A stretch of 64,000 nt of DNA from Nodularia sp. LEGE 06071 (GCF_015207755.1 NZ_JADEWH010000001.1:434001-498000), one strand, 5' to 3'. Counted from the stretch's first letter, positions 8,776 through 19,574 are shown. Notes: generated from the letters alone by a model not told the origin. Program-made: numbers and translations.

Positions 8776-10791
8776 CTAATCTGGAAAACGAGCTGTCATA
8801 CAATATGGACAATCCAGCCATTCTGGTTGTAATACTGCATTACAATTCACACAAGTAAGACCACTCTTGCGTTTGGACTTTAACTCTGCTTCTAACCCAG
8901 TATCAGTAAAGGTTACGCGTTCCACTTCTTCGAGTGTGCTGACACCTTGGCGGACTAAATCCAGACTGTAAGACAGCAAAGTTTTCATGCCTTCTTCAAC
9001 TGCAACTTCCTTAATGCGGTCTGTGGATGCTTCTTGGTTGATCATGGTTTGCAGGTTTTCGGTGACTCGCATCACTTCATAAACACCACAACGTCCTTTG
9101 TAGCCAGAGCCATTACACTTGGGACAAACTTCCTGATTTTTGGCTTTTGCCTCCGTAATTTCATCTAATGTTAAAGTGTTAGCTTTGTAAAAAGTTACGC
9201 CTACATTTTGGGAAGCTGATAGTCCATAGCGAGCTAGTTCCTCAGTTGTGGGAGTATAGGGAATACGACATTCAGAACAGACACGCCGCACCAAACGTTG
9301 AGCTAACACACCAATTAGGGAACTAGAAATCATAAAAGGCTCAATACCCATTTCTCCCAGACGCGCGATCGCACCTGGAGCATCGTTAGTGTGTAAAGTA
9401 GTTAATACTAAGTGACCAGTTAAGGCAGCCTCAATCGCGGTTTTTGCTGTTTCTTTGTCCCGTGTCTCACCCACTAGCAATACATCCGGATCTTGCCGCA
9501 AAAAGGCTCGCAAAGCCGTAGAAAAATCTAACCCTTTTTCCCGAATTACTTGTACTTGAGTAATCCCTGGCAAGCTGTACTCAATGGGGTCTTCAACTGT
9601 ACTAATATTCACCCCAGGCGAGTTTTTTTCTGCTAATGCCGAATATAGCGATGTGGTTTTTCCAGAACCAGTCGGTCCAGTCACCAAAATCAACCCAAAA
9701 GGACGGCTGACCATATCTTGAACAATATGCAAAGTTTCGGGATCGGTAATTAACTTATCTAATCCCAATTGGGTGGCAGAATTATCCAAAATCCGTAGTA
9801 CTACTTTTTCCCCGTAGCGACTAGGCAAGGTACTGACGCGGAAGTCCACCTTACGTCCCTCGAACATTCGCCGGATGCGCCCATCTTGGGGTAAGCGTCG
9901 CTCGGCAATGTCTAGATTGGAGATGATTTTAAATCGAGCTGTGACCGCCATCACGATTTTTTTGGGTAGGGGGTCGAAAGCTTCACTCAATACCCCATCC
10001 TTCCGAAACCGAATTCGTAAATTTTCCTCCTGTGGTTCGATGTGAATATCAGAAACCCCTTCATGTAAGGCTTTGGCCAAGACTCTGTTTACAAGGTTGA
10101 TCACTGGGGCATCTTCCGCACCCTTAATGACCGCCCCTAAATCAGCCTCCATCTCTTCCGGGTTCTCGTCCACGTCGATATTACTCAGATTTTCTAAATC
10201 TTGATGAATATCTGTCAACTTTTCTTTGTCCAGCAACTTTTGCCGCACAGCTAAATCATCCAAATATTGGTTAATTAGCTGTTGGTAATCGTCTTGGGCA
10301 ATTACCATGCGTTGTAATGCCAAACCTTGGGGACGCAGGATGCGGTTGAGATCATCAGAAGCTTCGAGATTATCCGGATCGACCATCGCCACCAAGACAC
10401 TGGGCGGGTTTTGGTCTTCATTTTTGGATAATGGGACCAAGTGATGGCGACGACAAATCTCTGCCGGGATCAGGCTTTCAATCAGGTTGCCCACTTTGGG
10501 GTTGCCAATGTTGTTGACTTCTGGATCTAGGAACTCAACACCGTATAGTATTTTTAGCTCAAAGAGCTGTTGTTTTTTATATTGTCTGAGGAACTCAGGC
10601 GATAGTTGTTGTCCGGTAATAGACTCCAAGACTTCCGTCAGGGGTTTGCCAGACTTGCGGCTTTCAATCAGCGCTAGTCTCATCTGTTCGCTATTGATAT
10701 AGCCAGACTGTACTAGCTTGTTGCCGAAGGGCGAAAACTCTGTCTTTGTAGTGAGAGCGGTACTGCGCCGTTGTGGTGACGAATAAGTCAT
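8776..10791 (-). CDS. pilB: Type IV pilus assembly ATPase PilB
   Basis: A 671-residue GspE/PilB ATPase. The N-terminal MshEN-type domain (about 20-180) is followed by a catalytic domain with Walker A GPTGSGKT, an Asp box (VSTVEDPIEYSLPGI), Walker B (DPDVLLVGETRD) and a His box (ALTGHLVLTTLHT). The tetracysteine zinc motif is CSECRIPY...CPKCNGSGYKGRCG. An additional C-terminal zinc-ribbon-like pair (CVNC and CPYC) sits in the last 30 residues. It drives pilus extension. It is the first gene of the pil set, preceded by a 485-base promoter-bearing gap with divergent grpE. Confidence 0.96.
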   Translation of the reverse strand: MTYSSPQRRSTALTTKTEFSPFGNKLVQSGYINSEQMRLALIESRKSGKPLTEVLESITGQQLSPEFLRQYKKQQLFELKILYGVEFLDPEVNNIGNPKVGNLIESLIPAEICRRHHLVPLSKNEDQNPPSVLVAMVDPDNLEASDDLNRILRPQGLALQRMVIAQDDYQQLINQYLDDLAVRQKLLDKEKLTDIHQDLENLSNIDVDENPEEMEADLGAVIKGAEDAPVINLVNRVLAKALHEGVSDIHIEPQEENLRIRFRKDGVLSEAFDPLPKKIVMAVTARFKIISNLDIAERRLPQDGRIRRMFEGRKVDFRVSTLPSRYGEKVVLRILDNSATQLGLDKLITDPETLHIVQDMVSRPFGLILVTGPTGSGKTTSLYSALAEKNSPGVNISTVEDPIEYSLPGITQVQVIREKGLDFSTALRAFLRQDPDVLLVGETRDKETAKTAIEAALTGHLVLTTLHTNDAPGAIARLGEMGIEPFMISSSLIGVLAQRLVRRVCSECRIPYTPTTEELARYGLSASQNVGVTFYKANTLTLDEITEAKAKNQEVCPKCNGSGYKGRCGVYEVMRVTENLQTMINQEASTDRIKEVAVEEGMKTLLSYSLDLVRQGVSTLEEVERVTFTDTGLEAELKSKRKSGLTCVNCNAVLQPEWLDCPYCMTARFPD

Positions 10792-11276
10792 AGGTGAGCA
10801 ATGAGTAGGAAAAACCTCTAGTTACATTATTCCCAGGCTGGAGCCGATAATTTTCATTTGCACTGAGTAAATTTAGGTCAAAGTTTTTGCTGGTGCTTTT
10901 TTTGGATGTTCAGGTTTCCACTCCGGGGATTTGCCAGAGACAACTCAGTAATGTAAAAATATTTAATTTGGCTCGTAGTCAGCAACCATAAAGATTAATG
11001 ATCATGTCCGCAGTTTCAGTAGTGACTTGTGACAAAACTGACTTATGACTAATGAGGAGGGACGAAGAATATCAAGCACCACTCTTTCAAAAGGCTTACT
11101 TCTGGTGCTAACCTACTCGTTCGGGATACCGTCCCGTGTCTACGCTAAGGTGTTCACCATTTGTCACAATAAAAGGACGGTGGCATCACTTCCAGGAAAA
11201 TGTCAGCAAAAAAAATTAGCCTCAGTTGTAAGCTGTGGTGACATACTGCCATAAAACAATCTGGGACGAGTAGACA
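10792..11276. other. Divergent pilB / grpE intergenic region
   Basis: About 485 bases between leftward pilB and rightward grpE; promoters for both should lie here. A repeat-like palindromic stretch (TTCGGGATACCGTCCCG near 11119-11135) sits in the middle, similar to dispersed Nostoc repeats. I saw no CIRCE element (TTAGCACTC/GAGTGCTAA). The small overlapping ORFs of both strands in this stretch look like chance frames. Confidence 0.5.
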
Positions 11277-12023
11277 ATGATGGACGAAAATAAACAGGTA
11301 AACAATACAAGCCAGCAATTGGGTGAACCAACAGAGGTAAAGCAATCAATGAAGAGCGACTCCCCAGCCCAAACCAACTCCAACGAATCTGGTAGCGAGG
11401 TGACTGAGCAAGTGACAACTCCAATAGATGTATCATCAGATACAGTAATTGCCCCAGAAAATGGTGTGGCTGCCACTGATCAAACGGAAATAGAAACGGC
11501 TGCTTTGGCAGAATTGACTCAACAAATTGAGTCTCTCAAAGGGCAACTAGAAGAACGCAGTACTCAATATATGAGGATTGCCGCCGATTTTGAAAATTAC
11601 CGTAAACGCACCAGCAAAGAAAAAGAAGAGCTGGATTTGCAAGTGAAGCGGAATACTATTTTGGAATTGCTACCCATAGTCGATAATTTTGAGCGGGCGC
11701 GAGCGCACCTCAAGCCACAAAGTGACGGCGAGATGACAATTCACAAAAGTTATCAAGGGGTTTATAAACAACTAGTAGAATGCCTCAAGCGCATAGGCGT
11801 ATCACCAATGCGTCCGGAAAATCAAGAGTTCGATCCCAATCTCCATGAAGCAGTTATGCGGGAACCTACGGATGAACATCCAGAGGGAACAGTGTTAGAA
11901 GAGTTAGTACGCGGATATTATTTGGGCGATCGCGTGCTGCGCCATTCAATGGTCAAAGTAGCTGCTCCCAAGGAAGACACACCACCTGCACCCCAAGATC
12001 AGTCGAGTTCAGCTGACAGTTAA
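11277..12023 (+). CDS. grpE: Nucleotide exchange factor GrpE
   Basis: A 248-residue GrpE. The first 80 residues are a low-complexity acidic N-terminus, followed by a long coiled coil ([36 protein letters not shown]) and the C-terminal beta domain with [12 protein letters not shown] and [18 protein letters not shown]. It releases ADP from DnaK. Two ATGs are adjacent (11277 and 11280) and either may be used. It leads grpE-dnaK-dnaJ, an arrangement known in other cyanobacteria. Confidence 0.96.
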   Translation: MMDENKQVNNTSQQLGEPTEVKQSMKSDSPAQTNSNESGSEVTEQVTTPIDVSSDTVIAPENGVAATDQTEIETAALAELTQQIESLKGQLEERSTQYMRIAADFENYRKRTSKEKEELDLQVKRNTILELLPIVDNFERARAHLKPQSDGEMTIHKSYQGVYKQLVECLKRIGVSPMRPENQEFDPNLHEAVMREPTDEHPEGTVLEELVRGYYLGDRVLRHSMVKVAAPKEDTPPAPQDQSSSADS

Positions 12024-12317
12024 ACTGTACTTGCTTGTCTGGTTGACCAAAAGTGCCTAAGTTCTATCAAGAATAGGCATCGCATATCTCAGAAAGGATA
12101 GGGCTGTTGACAGTTTGCTGGACTTTCGCAGCCCGCCTTTTGGTAGCATCTGGCATCTGGGGCGCAACTTGAAGAGTAAAAAGCCGACGCTATAGAACTG
12201 TCCCTGTGTAAAATGCTCCCAAGAGAAATTCCACAGACGTTACCTTCAGCTTTCGCCAATACAAAAGATCATCCGTGAAATATCATAGAAGAATAAATAA
12301 GTAAAAATACTGTACGT

Positions 12318-14282
12318 ATGGGAAAAGTTATTGGGATCGACTTAGGCACTACTAACAGTTGCGTCGCTGTTTTGGAAGGTGGTCAACCAATTGTGATCTC
12401 CAGCACTGAAGGAGGACGTACTACACCTAGTATTGTGGGATTTGGCAAGGGTGGCGTTCGCTTAGTCGGTCAGATGGCAAAGCGCCAAGCCGTAACTAAT
12501 GCTGAAAACACAATCTATAGTATCAAGCGATTTATCGGTCGTCGCTGGGAAGATACTCAAACAGAACGCAGTCGTGTACCTTATACCTGTATCAAAGGTC
12601 GAGACGATACTGTTGATGTCCAAATTCGCGAACGGAACTACACACCCCAAGAAATATCCGCTATGGTTCTGCAAAAACTCAAGCAGGATGCAGAAACTTT
12701 CTTGGGTGAAGAGGTAACTCAGGCAGTGATTACCGTACCAGCATATTTCACAGATGCCCAAAGACAAGCCACTAAAGATGCTGGTATCATTGCTGGACTA
12801 GAAGTTCTACGGATCATCAACGAGCCAACTGCTGCGGCTTTAGCCTTTGGTTTAGAAAAGCAAGACCAAGAGCAGTTGATTTTAGTATTTGACTTAGGAG
12901 GGGGTACCTTCGATGTCTCCATCCTCCAACTGGGGGATGGAGTTTTTGAAGTTAAGGCAACTTGTGGTAACAATCATTTGGGCGGAGATGACTTTGATAA
13001 CGCGATCGTCAGCTGGATGATGGAACGTTTCCAGGAACAAGAGAAAATCGACCTTGCCCCCGATAAAATGGCACTGCAACGTCTGCGAGAAGCAGCAGAA
13101 AAGGCAAAAATTGAACTTTCTCATATGGCAAGTACCTCAATTAACTTGCCATTTATTACTGCCGATGAGACTGGGCCAAAACATTTGGAAATGGAACTCA
13201 ATCGCGCTCAATTTGAAGAAATGTCAGGGCTTTTAATTAAAGCTACCATTGAGCCGATGATTCAAGCTCTTAAAGATGCAGACCTCCAAACACAAGACAT
13301 AGATCGGATTATTTTGGTAGGTGGTTCTACACGTATTCCCGCAGTCCAGAATGCCCTGATCAAGTTTTTTAACGGTAAAACTCCCGATCGCTCTATCAAC
13401 CCTGATGAGGCCGTAGGTCTGGGTGCAGCAATTCAAGCTGGGGTACTCAGTGGCGAGGTCGATAATCTTCTGCTCTTGGATGTCACTTCCCTATCCCTGG
13501 GAATTGAAACTTTAGGAGAAGTATTTACCAAAATTATTGACCGTAATACGACAATTCCCACCAGTAAATCCCAAGTTTTTTCCACTGCTGTTGATGGACA
13601 AACCTCAGTGGAAATTCACATCCTCCAAGGGGAAAGAGCAATGGCACGGGATAACAAAAGTTTGGGTAAATTTCTGTTGGCAGGAATTCCGCCATCTCCC
13701 CGTGGTGTTCCACAAATAGAAGTATCTTTTGAAATTGATGTGAACGGTATCCTCAAGGTCGCAGCCCAAGACAAAGGTACTGGTCGAGAGCAAAGTATTC
13801 GGATTACTAATACAGGCGGTTTGAATAGCAACGAAGTAGAACGGATGCAGCAAGAAGCCGAAGTATTTGCCGAAGAAGATAAAAAACGTAAAGAATTGGC
13901 TGATCTCAAAAACCAAGCAGATAATTTGTTATTCAGTTACGAATCAAGTCTCAGGGATAATGCTGACTTTATTGGTGAGCAGATTAAAGCTTTAGCCAAA
14001 GAAAAAGTCATTCAACTCCAAGCTGCAATGGCTAATCCCAGCATTTCGCTCACAGAATATCAACTCTGCTTAGATGACTTTCAACAGACTTTGTTTGCTA
14101 TTGGTGCTGATGTATACAACCGAGCTAACGACCAAGAAAATATTGACGAAGTTGGAAAAGTTTCAGATAGTCTGTTGACATCAGAATTAGAGCTACCGAA
14201 CAATGAAACACCAATACCAGAATTCAACTTTGATTTTGAGGACGAAAGTACAGCACAGGCTGATTATGAAGCGATAGATTAG
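12318..14282 (+). CDS. dnaK: Chaperone DnaK (Hsp70)
   Basis: A 654-residue Hsp70. The ATPase motifs are [18 protein letters not shown] at the N-terminus, [14 protein letters not shown] and [12 protein letters not shown], with [10 protein letters not shown] near 340. The substrate-binding domain and a helical lid follow, ending in an acidic tail ([18 protein letters not shown]). It folds and protects proteins together with GrpE and DnaJ encoded on either side. The gap to grpE is 294 bases, so it probably has its own promoter. Cyanobacteria carry several DnaK paralogs; its position in grpE-dnaK-dnaJ suggests the main stress-inducible one. Confidence 0.96.
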   Translation: MGKVIGIDLGTTNSCVAVLEGGQPIVISSTEGGRTTPSIVGFGKGGVRLVGQMAKRQAVTNAENTIYSIKRFIGRRWEDTQTERSRVPYTCIKGRDDTVDVQIRERNYTPQEISAMVLQKLKQDAETFLGEEVTQAVITVPAYFTDAQRQATKDAGIIAGLEVLRIINEPTAAALAFGLEKQDQEQLILVFDLGGGTFDVSILQLGDGVFEVKATCGNNHLGGDDFDNAIVSWMMERFQEQEKIDLAPDKMALQRLREAAEKAKIELSHMASTSINLPFITADETGPKHLEMELNRAQFEEMSGLLIKATIEPMIQALKDADLQTQDIDRIILVGGSTRIPAVQNALIKFFNGKTPDRSINPDEAVGLGAAIQAGVLSGEVDNLLLLDVTSLSLGIETLGEVFTKIIDRNTTIPTSKSQVFSTAVDGQTSVEIHILQGERAMARDNKSLGKFLLAGIPPSPRGVPQIEVSFEIDVNGILKVAAQDKGTGREQSIRITNTGGLNSNEVERMQQEAEVFAEEDKKRKELADLKNQADNLLFSYESSLRDNADFIGEQIKALAKEKVIQLQAAMANPSISLTEYQLCLDDFQQTLFAIGADVYNRANDQENIDEVGKVSDSLLTSELELPNNETPIPEFNFDFEDESTAQADYEAID

Positions 14283-15003
14283 TCATTGGTCAATCAATTT
14301 TAGATTTTAGATTTTAGATTTTGGATTAGACTGCAATCTAAAATCGCCAATCCAAAATTTATTAGTCATTGGTCATTAGTCATTAGTCATTGGTCATTGG
14401 AAAGTTTCTTCTCCCCTGCTCCCTGCTCCCCTGCTTCTTCTCCCCCGCTCCCTGCTCCCCTGCCTCTTCCCCTCTCCCTAATTTTGCTAGATTGTAGAAG
14501 CGAATTGCCGTGGGCTAGACATTGCACCAGTACAAATGCCAGCAAATGCATCTGGGGGGTTTTCCGCACCTAATTGTGCGGCTAGCTCCTATGATTCATG
14601 AGCGGGGGTTCACCCTACTAAGTAGCACAATGTAAAAGAGACAGTTGATCTCCCCGACTTGAGCGGCTATTGTTGTCTCCCATGAGGAAAGCAACTGTTG
14701 CTTTAAACTGGCTGGTGATTTTTGTGAAAGGTAAAAGGTAAAATCAATATATTAATAAAAATTTACTTTTTCTTTCTGCCTAGTTTCCGGCAAGCCGCCC
14801 TCCCAAGAACCCTGCGTTACCCAAACAAGTCAACTGAGGGAGTTTTCGCCCTTGGGCGAACCACAGGAATAAAATTTATTGTCCTGACTGGCTTACTGTC
14901 ATGAGTAGCCGCTCCTCAAGAATATGACTTACCGTAGGATAGCAAGTGTTTGTGGCGTGTATTGCCTTGTTGCTTTCTTCCTCCTAACTTTTACCTTTGC
15001 TAT
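14283..15003. repeat. Repeat-rich dnaK-dnaJ intergenic region
   Basis: About 720 bases. The first part (14300-14400) is made of tandem short units, ATTTTAG and GTCATTGGTCATTA variants. These are followed by pyrimidine-rich units of the CCCTGCTC type to about 14475. From 14480 to 14940 the sequence is unique-looking, with a hairpin CCGCAC...GTGCGG near 14565-14582 and a GCCC/GGGC inverted stretch near 14850. No coding frame or known RNA is recognised. It separates dnaJ from dnaK, so dnaJ probably has its own promoter. Confidence 0.6.
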
Positions 15004-16140
15004 ATGGCCCGCGACTATTATGAAACTCTGGGTGTCTCTCGTGACGCCGACAAAGAAGACATCAAACAAGCCTACCGCCGTTTAGCCCGGAAGTATCACC
15101 CAGATGTGAACAAAGAACCGGGAGCGGAAGATCGGTTTAAGGAAATTAACCGCGCTTATGAAGTGCTTTCTGAGCCAGATATTCGAGAACGTTATAACCG
15201 TTTTGGTGAAGCTGGTGTTTCAGGTGCTGCTGCTGGCGCAGGTTTCCAAGACATGAGCGATATGGGCGGCTTTGCCGATATCTTTGAAAGTATTTTCAGT
15301 GGCTTTGCTGGTGGCGGTATGGGTGGTCCCACGACGCAACGACGGCGCAGCGGTCCAGTGCGGGGTGACGACTTAAGGCTAGACCTGAAGTTAGACTTTC
15401 GAGAAGCGGTCTTTGGCGGCGAAAAAGAAATTCGCATTTCCCATTTAGAAGTCTGTGATACCTGTGGTGGTTCTGGTGCCAAAGCTGGTACTCGCCCTCG
15501 GACTTGTTCCACTTGCGGCGGTTCGGGTCAAGTCCGTCGTGTGACAAGAACACCTTTTGGTAGCTTTACTCAAGTCTCCACTTGTCCCACCTGTAACGGT
15601 ACGGGAATGGTGATTGAAGACAAATGTGATGCTTGTGATGGTAAGGGTACAAATCAAGTACCGAAAAAACTAAAAATTAACATTCCGGCTGGGGTGGATA
15701 ATGGCACGCGTTTGCGGATCTCCCAAGAAGGAGATGCTGGTCAACGTAGTGGACCTCCTGGGGATTTGTATGTCTACTTATTTGTTAATGAAGACGAAGA
15801 ATTCCAAAGGGATGGTATTAACGTTCTCTCGGAACTCAAAGTTAGCTACCTGCAAGCAATTTTAGGTTGCCGTTTGGAAGTAGAAACGGTAGACGGGCCA
15901 GTGGAACTAATTATTCCTGCTGGAACGCAGCCGAATACAGTCATGAAGTTGGAAAATCGCGGTGTACCTCGCTTGGGAAATCCTGTGAGTCGCGGAGACC
16001 ATCTGTTGACAATATTAATTGACATTCCGACTAAGGTGACCCCGGAGGAAAGAGAATTGCTGGAGAAGCTGGCTAAAATTAAGGGAGACCGTACTGGTAA
16101 AGGTGGTCTAGAAGGATTCTTGGGAAATCTGTTTAAGTAA
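15004..16140 (+). CDS. dnaJ: Co-chaperone DnaJ (Hsp40)
   Basis: A 378-residue full-length type I J protein. The J domain starts [19 protein letters not shown] with the HPD motif in YHPDVN. A Gly/Phe-rich region follows (about 75-125), then four CxxCxGxG zinc repeats ([32 protein letters not shown]), then the C-terminal substrate-binding domain. It stimulates DnaK ATPase and delivers clients. I chose the ATG at 15004, immediately before the J domain, rather than the upstream in-frame ATG at 14950 that would add an unrelated tail. The stop overlaps the next start by one base. Confidence 0.96.
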   Translation: MARDYYETLGVSRDADKEDIKQAYRRLARKYHPDVNKEPGAEDRFKEINRAYEVLSEPDIRERYNRFGEAGVSGAAAGAGFQDMSDMGGFADIFESIFSGFAGGGMGGPTTQRRRSGPVRGDDLRLDLKLDFREAVFGGEKEIRISHLEVCDTCGGSGAKAGTRPRTCSTCGGSGQVRRVTRTPFGSFTQVSTCPTCNGTGMVIEDKCDACDGKGTNQVPKKLKINIPAGVDNGTRLRISQEGDAGQRSGPPGDLYVYLFVNEDEEFQRDGINVLSELKVSYLQAILGCRLEVETVDGPVELIIPAGTQPNTVMKLENRGVPRLGNPVSRGDHLLTILIDIPTKVTPEERELLEKLAKIKGDRTGKGGLEGFLGNLFK

Positions 16141-16397
16141 TGAAGTCTTCTCACCTTTCAACTCCTGACGCTCAACTTGACTTGCGCGGCACTCCTTGCC
16201 CGATTAATTTCGTGCGGACAAAATTATGTTTGGAAAAAATGCTGCCGGGATGTTTGCTCGAAGTCTGGCTAGACTCTGGAGAACCTATTGAGCAAGTTCC
16301 CGATAGCCTGATTATGGCAGGTTATCAGGTTGAGCAAATTACAGATTGCATTGGTTATTTTTCTTTGTTAGTACGCCGTCCCGCGACTGCCCAATGA
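16140..16397 (+). CDS. TusA-family sulfurtransferase-like protein
   Basis: An 85-residue protein of the TusA/SirA family. The signature LDLRGTPCPINFVRTKL (about residues 14-30) holds the conserved Cys-Pro, where family members carry a persulfide or use the Cys for sulfur relay. The exact acceptor here is unknown. The start overlaps the last base of dnaJ, and the stop overlaps the rsgA start (ATGA). It therefore sits in a tightly coupled dnaJ-tusA-rsgA unit. Length and fold pattern are normal for the family. Confidence 0.85.
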   Translation: MKSSHLSTPDAQLDLRGTPCPINFVRTKLCLEKMLPGCLLEVWLDSGEPIEQVPDSLIMAGYQVEQITDCIGYFSLLVRRPATAQ

Positions 16398-17551
16398 CAA
16401 CAGTGGAAACTATGTCTACTAATGGACAGTTACTCGGTACGGTGCTAGCCGTGCAAGCAAATTTTTATCGTGTGCAGATGGATGTAGAAGACAAGAGTAC
16501 AAGGGTACAGGGTGACAGGGAAGATTTTTCCCCACTTCCTACTCCCCACTCCCCTTCGGCTTCGCTCAGGGCAAGCCTACTCTCTACTCCCCCTATGCTT
16601 CTTTGCACCCGCAGAACTCGGTTAAAAAAAATCGGGCAACAGGTGATGGTAGGCGATCGCGTGGTGGTGGATGAGCCAGATTGGTCTGGTGGTAGGGGGG
16701 CAATTTCCCATGTTCTACCCCGTCAAAGCCTCTTAGACCGCCCTGCGATCGCTAATGTTGACCAAATCCTCCTGGCATTTGCGGTTACAGACCCACCTCT
16801 GGAACCTTATCAATTAAGTCGATTTCTGGTAAAGGCTGAGTCTACTGATGTAGATGTGCTGTTATGTTTGAATAAGAGTGATTTAATCTCACCACAAGTC
16901 CAAGAAAAAATTAGCGATCGCCTATTGGGTTGGGGCTATAAACCCCTATTTATTAGCGTCCAAAATGGCATCAATCTTGCAGAATTAACTAACCATCTAA
17001 ATAATAAAATTACCGTGATTGCTGGGCCTTCCGGCGTGGGAAAATCTAGCCTGATTAATGTGCTGATACCCACTCTTAACCTGCGAGTGGGGGAAGTCTC
17101 TGGCAAACTAGCACGAGGTCGCCATACAACGCGCCACACAGAATTATTTGAATTACCTGGGGGTGGTTTGCTGGCAGATACTCCCGGCTTTAACCAACCT
17201 GATTTGGATTGTCGTCCCGAAGAATTAATCTATTATTTCCCCGAAGCCAGAGAGCGGTTAGCAGCGGCTAGCTGTCGATTTAGTGACTGTTTGCACCGAG
17301 ACGAGCCTGATTGTGTGGTGCAAGGCGACTGGGAAAGGTATGAACATTACTTGGAATTTTTAGATCAAGCGATCGCGCGTCAAACACAGCTTCATCAACA
17401 AGCCGATCCCGAATCAACGATGAAAATCAAAAGCAAAGGAAACGGTAAGCAACAGTACGAACCGAAGTTAGAGAGTAAAAAATATCGTCGCATCTCTCGG
17501 AAAACACAGTTGCAAGAGTTAGAACAATTGTATAAAGAACCCGAAGATTAA
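16394..17551 (+). CDS. rsgA: Ribosome small-subunit GTPase RsgA, with an in-frame insert
   Basis: A circularly permuted GTPase of about 385 residues that helps 30S maturation. The motifs come in RsgA order: LCLNKSDL (G4), GPSGVGKSSLIN (G1), LLADTPGFNQPDL (G3). The C-terminal zinc knuckle is CRFSDCLHRDEPDC. The N-terminal OB domain (GTVLAVQANFYRVQMDV...LLCTRRTRLKKIG) is split by about 34 low-complexity residues encoded by a Nostoc-type repeat. I chose the ATG at 16394, overlapping the TusA-like stop by four bases. A basic tail (KSKGNGKQQYEPKLESKKYRR) is present. Confidence 0.93.
   Translation: MTTVETMSTNGQLLGTVLAVQANFYRVQMDVEDKSTRVQGDREDFSPLPTPHSPSASLRASLLSTPPMLLCTRRTRLKKIGQQVMVGDRVVVDEPDWSGGRGAISHVLPRQSLLDRPAIANVDQILLAFAVTDPPLEPYQLSRFLVKAESTDVDVLLCLNKSDLISPQVQEKISDRLLGWGYKPLFISVQNGINLAELTNHLNNKITVIAGPSGVGKSSLINVLIPTLNLRVGEVSGKLARGRHTTRHTELFELPGGGLLADTPGFNQPDLDCRPEELIYYFPEARERLAAASCRFSDCLHRDEPDCVVQGDWERYEHYLEFLDQAIARQTQLHQQADPESTMKIKSKGNGKQQYEPKLESKKYRRISRKTQLQELEQLYKEPED
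16490..16592 (+). repeat. Dispersed repeat inserted in frame within rsgA
   Basis: About 100 bases made of pyrimidine-rich units (CCCCACTTCCTACTCCCC) and a palindromic unit (CTTCGGCTTCGCTCAGGG) of types otherwise seen between genes in this window, for example 19520-19574. It encodes a Ser/Pro/Leu-rich linker between two strands of the RsgA OB fold and keeps the frame open. Edges are approximate. Confidence 0.7.
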
Positions 17552-17811
17552 ATCAGTTATCAGTTATCAAGGGATAAGGTGGGGGATTTAAATTAGCCAC
17601 CGACCCTTAACACTCATTGGCTTTCAGTTGTCAGTTAACGCCGATGTCGTGGAGGAATTGAACCTCAAGGCTCTGGAAAAAACCCTAGTTAAATATCTTA
17701 ACAATACAGCCAACTAGAAAACTACAGTCACGCACCCCATAAAGTCTTAAAATATTGTTAATTTCGCCAAACCCTCGTTCTTAAACTTACAAGTACTACC
17801 CTTAAATCATT

Positions 17812-19404
17812 ATGGCTATCGGCTACGTCGCGCTTGTACTTCATGCACACCTGCCCTTCGTTCGTCACCCAGAAAGTGACTATGTGTTGGAAGAAGAATG
17901 GCTTTATGAAGCCATCACCGAAACATACATTCCTTTATTAAAAGTATTTGAGGGCTTAAAGCGAGACGGGATCGACTTTAAAATCACCATGAGTATGACA
18001 CCGCCACTAGTGTCAATGCTCCGTGATCCCCTACTGCAAGAACGCTATGACGCGCACCTAGCCCAACTAGAAGAACTTATAGAACTGGAAATTGAGCGTA
18101 ATGCCAAAAATGGGCATCTTCGTTATTTAGCAGAACATTACGCTACTGAGTTTAACGAAGCGCGTCAGGTCTGGGAAGGCTACAAAGGTGACTTGATCAC
18201 AGGTTTTAAGAAGTTTCAAGATAGCAACAACTTAGAAATTATCACTTGTGGTGCTACCCACGGCTATCTACCATTAATGAAAATGTATCCCCAAGCTGTG
18301 TGGGCGCAAATTCAGGTAGCTTGCGAACACTACGAGCAAACCTTTGGCAAAGCACCCAGAGGGATTTGGTTGCCAGAATGCGCTTACTATGAGGGTGTGG
18401 AGCGAATGCTAGCGGATGCTGGTTTACGCTATTTCCTCACTGATGGACATGGCATTTTATATGCCCGTCCTCGCCCACGCTTTGGTACTTATGCGCCGAT
18501 TTTTACAGAACCTGGTGTTGCAGCTTTTGGTCGGGACCATGAATCTTCGCAGCAGGTATGGTCTTCTGAAGTGGGCTATCCCGGTGCAGCAGAATATCGG
18601 GAATTTTACAAAGATTTGGGCTGGGAAGCCGAATATGAGTACATTAAGCCCTACATCATGCCCAATGGTCAGCGCAAAAACACGGGGATTAAGTATCACA
18701 AAATTACTGGACGTGGTTTAGGACTTTCAGATAAAGCCCTCTATGATCCTTATTGGGCGCGGGAAAAAGCGGCAGAACACGCTGCTAACTTTATGTATAA
18801 CCGTGAACGCCAAGCAGAGCATTTACACGGTATTATGGGTCGCCCGCCAATTATTGTTTCGCCCTACGATGCCGAGTTATTTGGTCACTGGTGGTATGAA
18901 GGACCTTGGTTTATTGATTACTTGTTCCGGAAATCATGGCATGATCAAGGAACATATGAAATGGCTCATTTGGCTGATTATTTGCGGACAGAACCGAACC
19001 AGCAAGTTTGTCGCCCTTCGCAGTCAAGTTGGGGCTATAAGGGTTTCCATGAGTATTGGTTGAATGAAACAAATGCTTGGATTTATCCACATTTACATAA
19101 AGCCACCGAACGCATGATTGAAATATCCCACATAGAAGCGGAAGACACTTTGCAGGAAAAAGCACTGAATCAAGCCGCGCGGGAACTTTTACTAGCACAA
19201 TCTTCTGACTGGGCTTTTATTATGCGGACAGGAACAATGGTTCCCTATGCTGTGAGAAGAACGCGATCGCACCTGATGCGGTTTAATAAACTCTACGAAG
19301 ACGTTAAAATTGGCAAGGTCGATAGTGGTTGGCTGGAAAAGGTGGAATTAATGGATAATATTTTCCCTGAAATCAACTATCGGGTTTACCGTCCTTTGTC
19401 GTAG
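17812..19404 (+). CDS. Glycoside hydrolase family 57 protein
   Basis: A 530-residue GH57 protein. It starts MAIGYVALVLHAHLPFVRHPE, the usual family opening with the HAHLPF motif. The nucleophile region GIWLPECAY is at about 184-192. The acid/base region is SPYDAELFGHWWYEGP at about 346-361. Family members act on alpha-glucans, as amylases or 4-alpha-glucan branching enzymes. The 530-residue length resembles GH57 branching enzymes, so a glycogen branching role is likely but not proven. It has no signal peptide, so it is cytoplasmic. It is monocistronic. Confidence 0.88.
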   Translation: MAIGYVALVLHAHLPFVRHPESDYVLEEEWLYEAITETYIPLLKVFEGLKRDGIDFKITMSMTPPLVSMLRDPLLQERYDAHLAQLEELIELEIERNAKNGHLRYLAEHYATEFNEARQVWEGYKGDLITGFKKFQDSNNLEIITCGATHGYLPLMKMYPQAVWAQIQVACEHYEQTFGKAPRGIWLPECAYYEGVERMLADAGLRYFLTDGHGILYARPRPRFGTYAPIFTEPGVAAFGRDHESSQQVWSSEVGYPGAAEYREFYKDLGWEAEYEYIKPYIMPNGQRKNTGIKYHKITGRGLGLSDKALYDPYWAREKAAEHAANFMYNRERQAEHLHGIMGRPPIIVSPYDAELFGHWWYEGPWFIDYLFRKSWHDQGTYEMAHLADYLRTEPNQQVCRPSQSSWGYKGFHEYWLNETNAWIYPHLHKATERMIEISHIEAEDTLQEKALNQAARELLLAQSSDWAFIMRTGTMVPYAVRRTRSHLMRFNKLYEDVKIGKVDSGWLEKVELMDNIFPEINYRVYRPLS

Positions 19405-19440
19405 TAGCCTCAAATGGTAGTGGACTGACAAGCCTAAAAT

Positions 19441-19490
19441 AGTGTATAAGCATAAATATTGTGGGGTGGGCTTCTAGCCCGCCCAGGGAT
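19441..19490 (-). repeat. Dispersed repeat, same family as 41855 and 51863
   Basis: The reverse complement of this stretch reads GGGCGGGCTAGAAGCCCACC followed by CCACAATATTTATGCTTAT. The same sequence occurs at 41855-41912 and inside the 138-base element at 51863-52000. It lies just after the GH57 gene and is probably a relic of that element. Confidence 0.7.
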
Positions 19491-19519
19491 AATCAAACTT
19501 AGACACCAAAAAGGTTTTC

Positions 19520-19574
19520 ACCCACTCCCCACTCCCTACTCCCTACTCCCTACTCCCTACTCCCTACTCCCCAG
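19520..19574. repeat. Heptanucleotide tandem repeat (CTCCCTA)
   Basis: About seven head-to-tail copies of a CTCCCTA-type heptamer. Short tandemly repeated repetitive sequences of this kind are characteristic of heterocystous cyanobacteria. It lies between the GH57 gene and the RelE-like pair. Confidence 0.9.

Noticed and set aside
11154-11476. Minus-strand ORFs overlapping grpE
   Set aside because: They are antisense shadows of grpE and its leader without any domain or ribosome site.
13605-13916. Two overlapping minus-strand ORFs inside dnaK
   Set aside because: Antisense frames in a highly conserved gene; no independent support.
17638-17670. tRNA T-arm-like sequence on the minus strand (GGTTCAATTCC)
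   Set aside because: The T-loop and a partial stem are present, but no matching acceptor, D-arm or anticodon stem could be built around it. It is at best a degraded fragment or coincidence.
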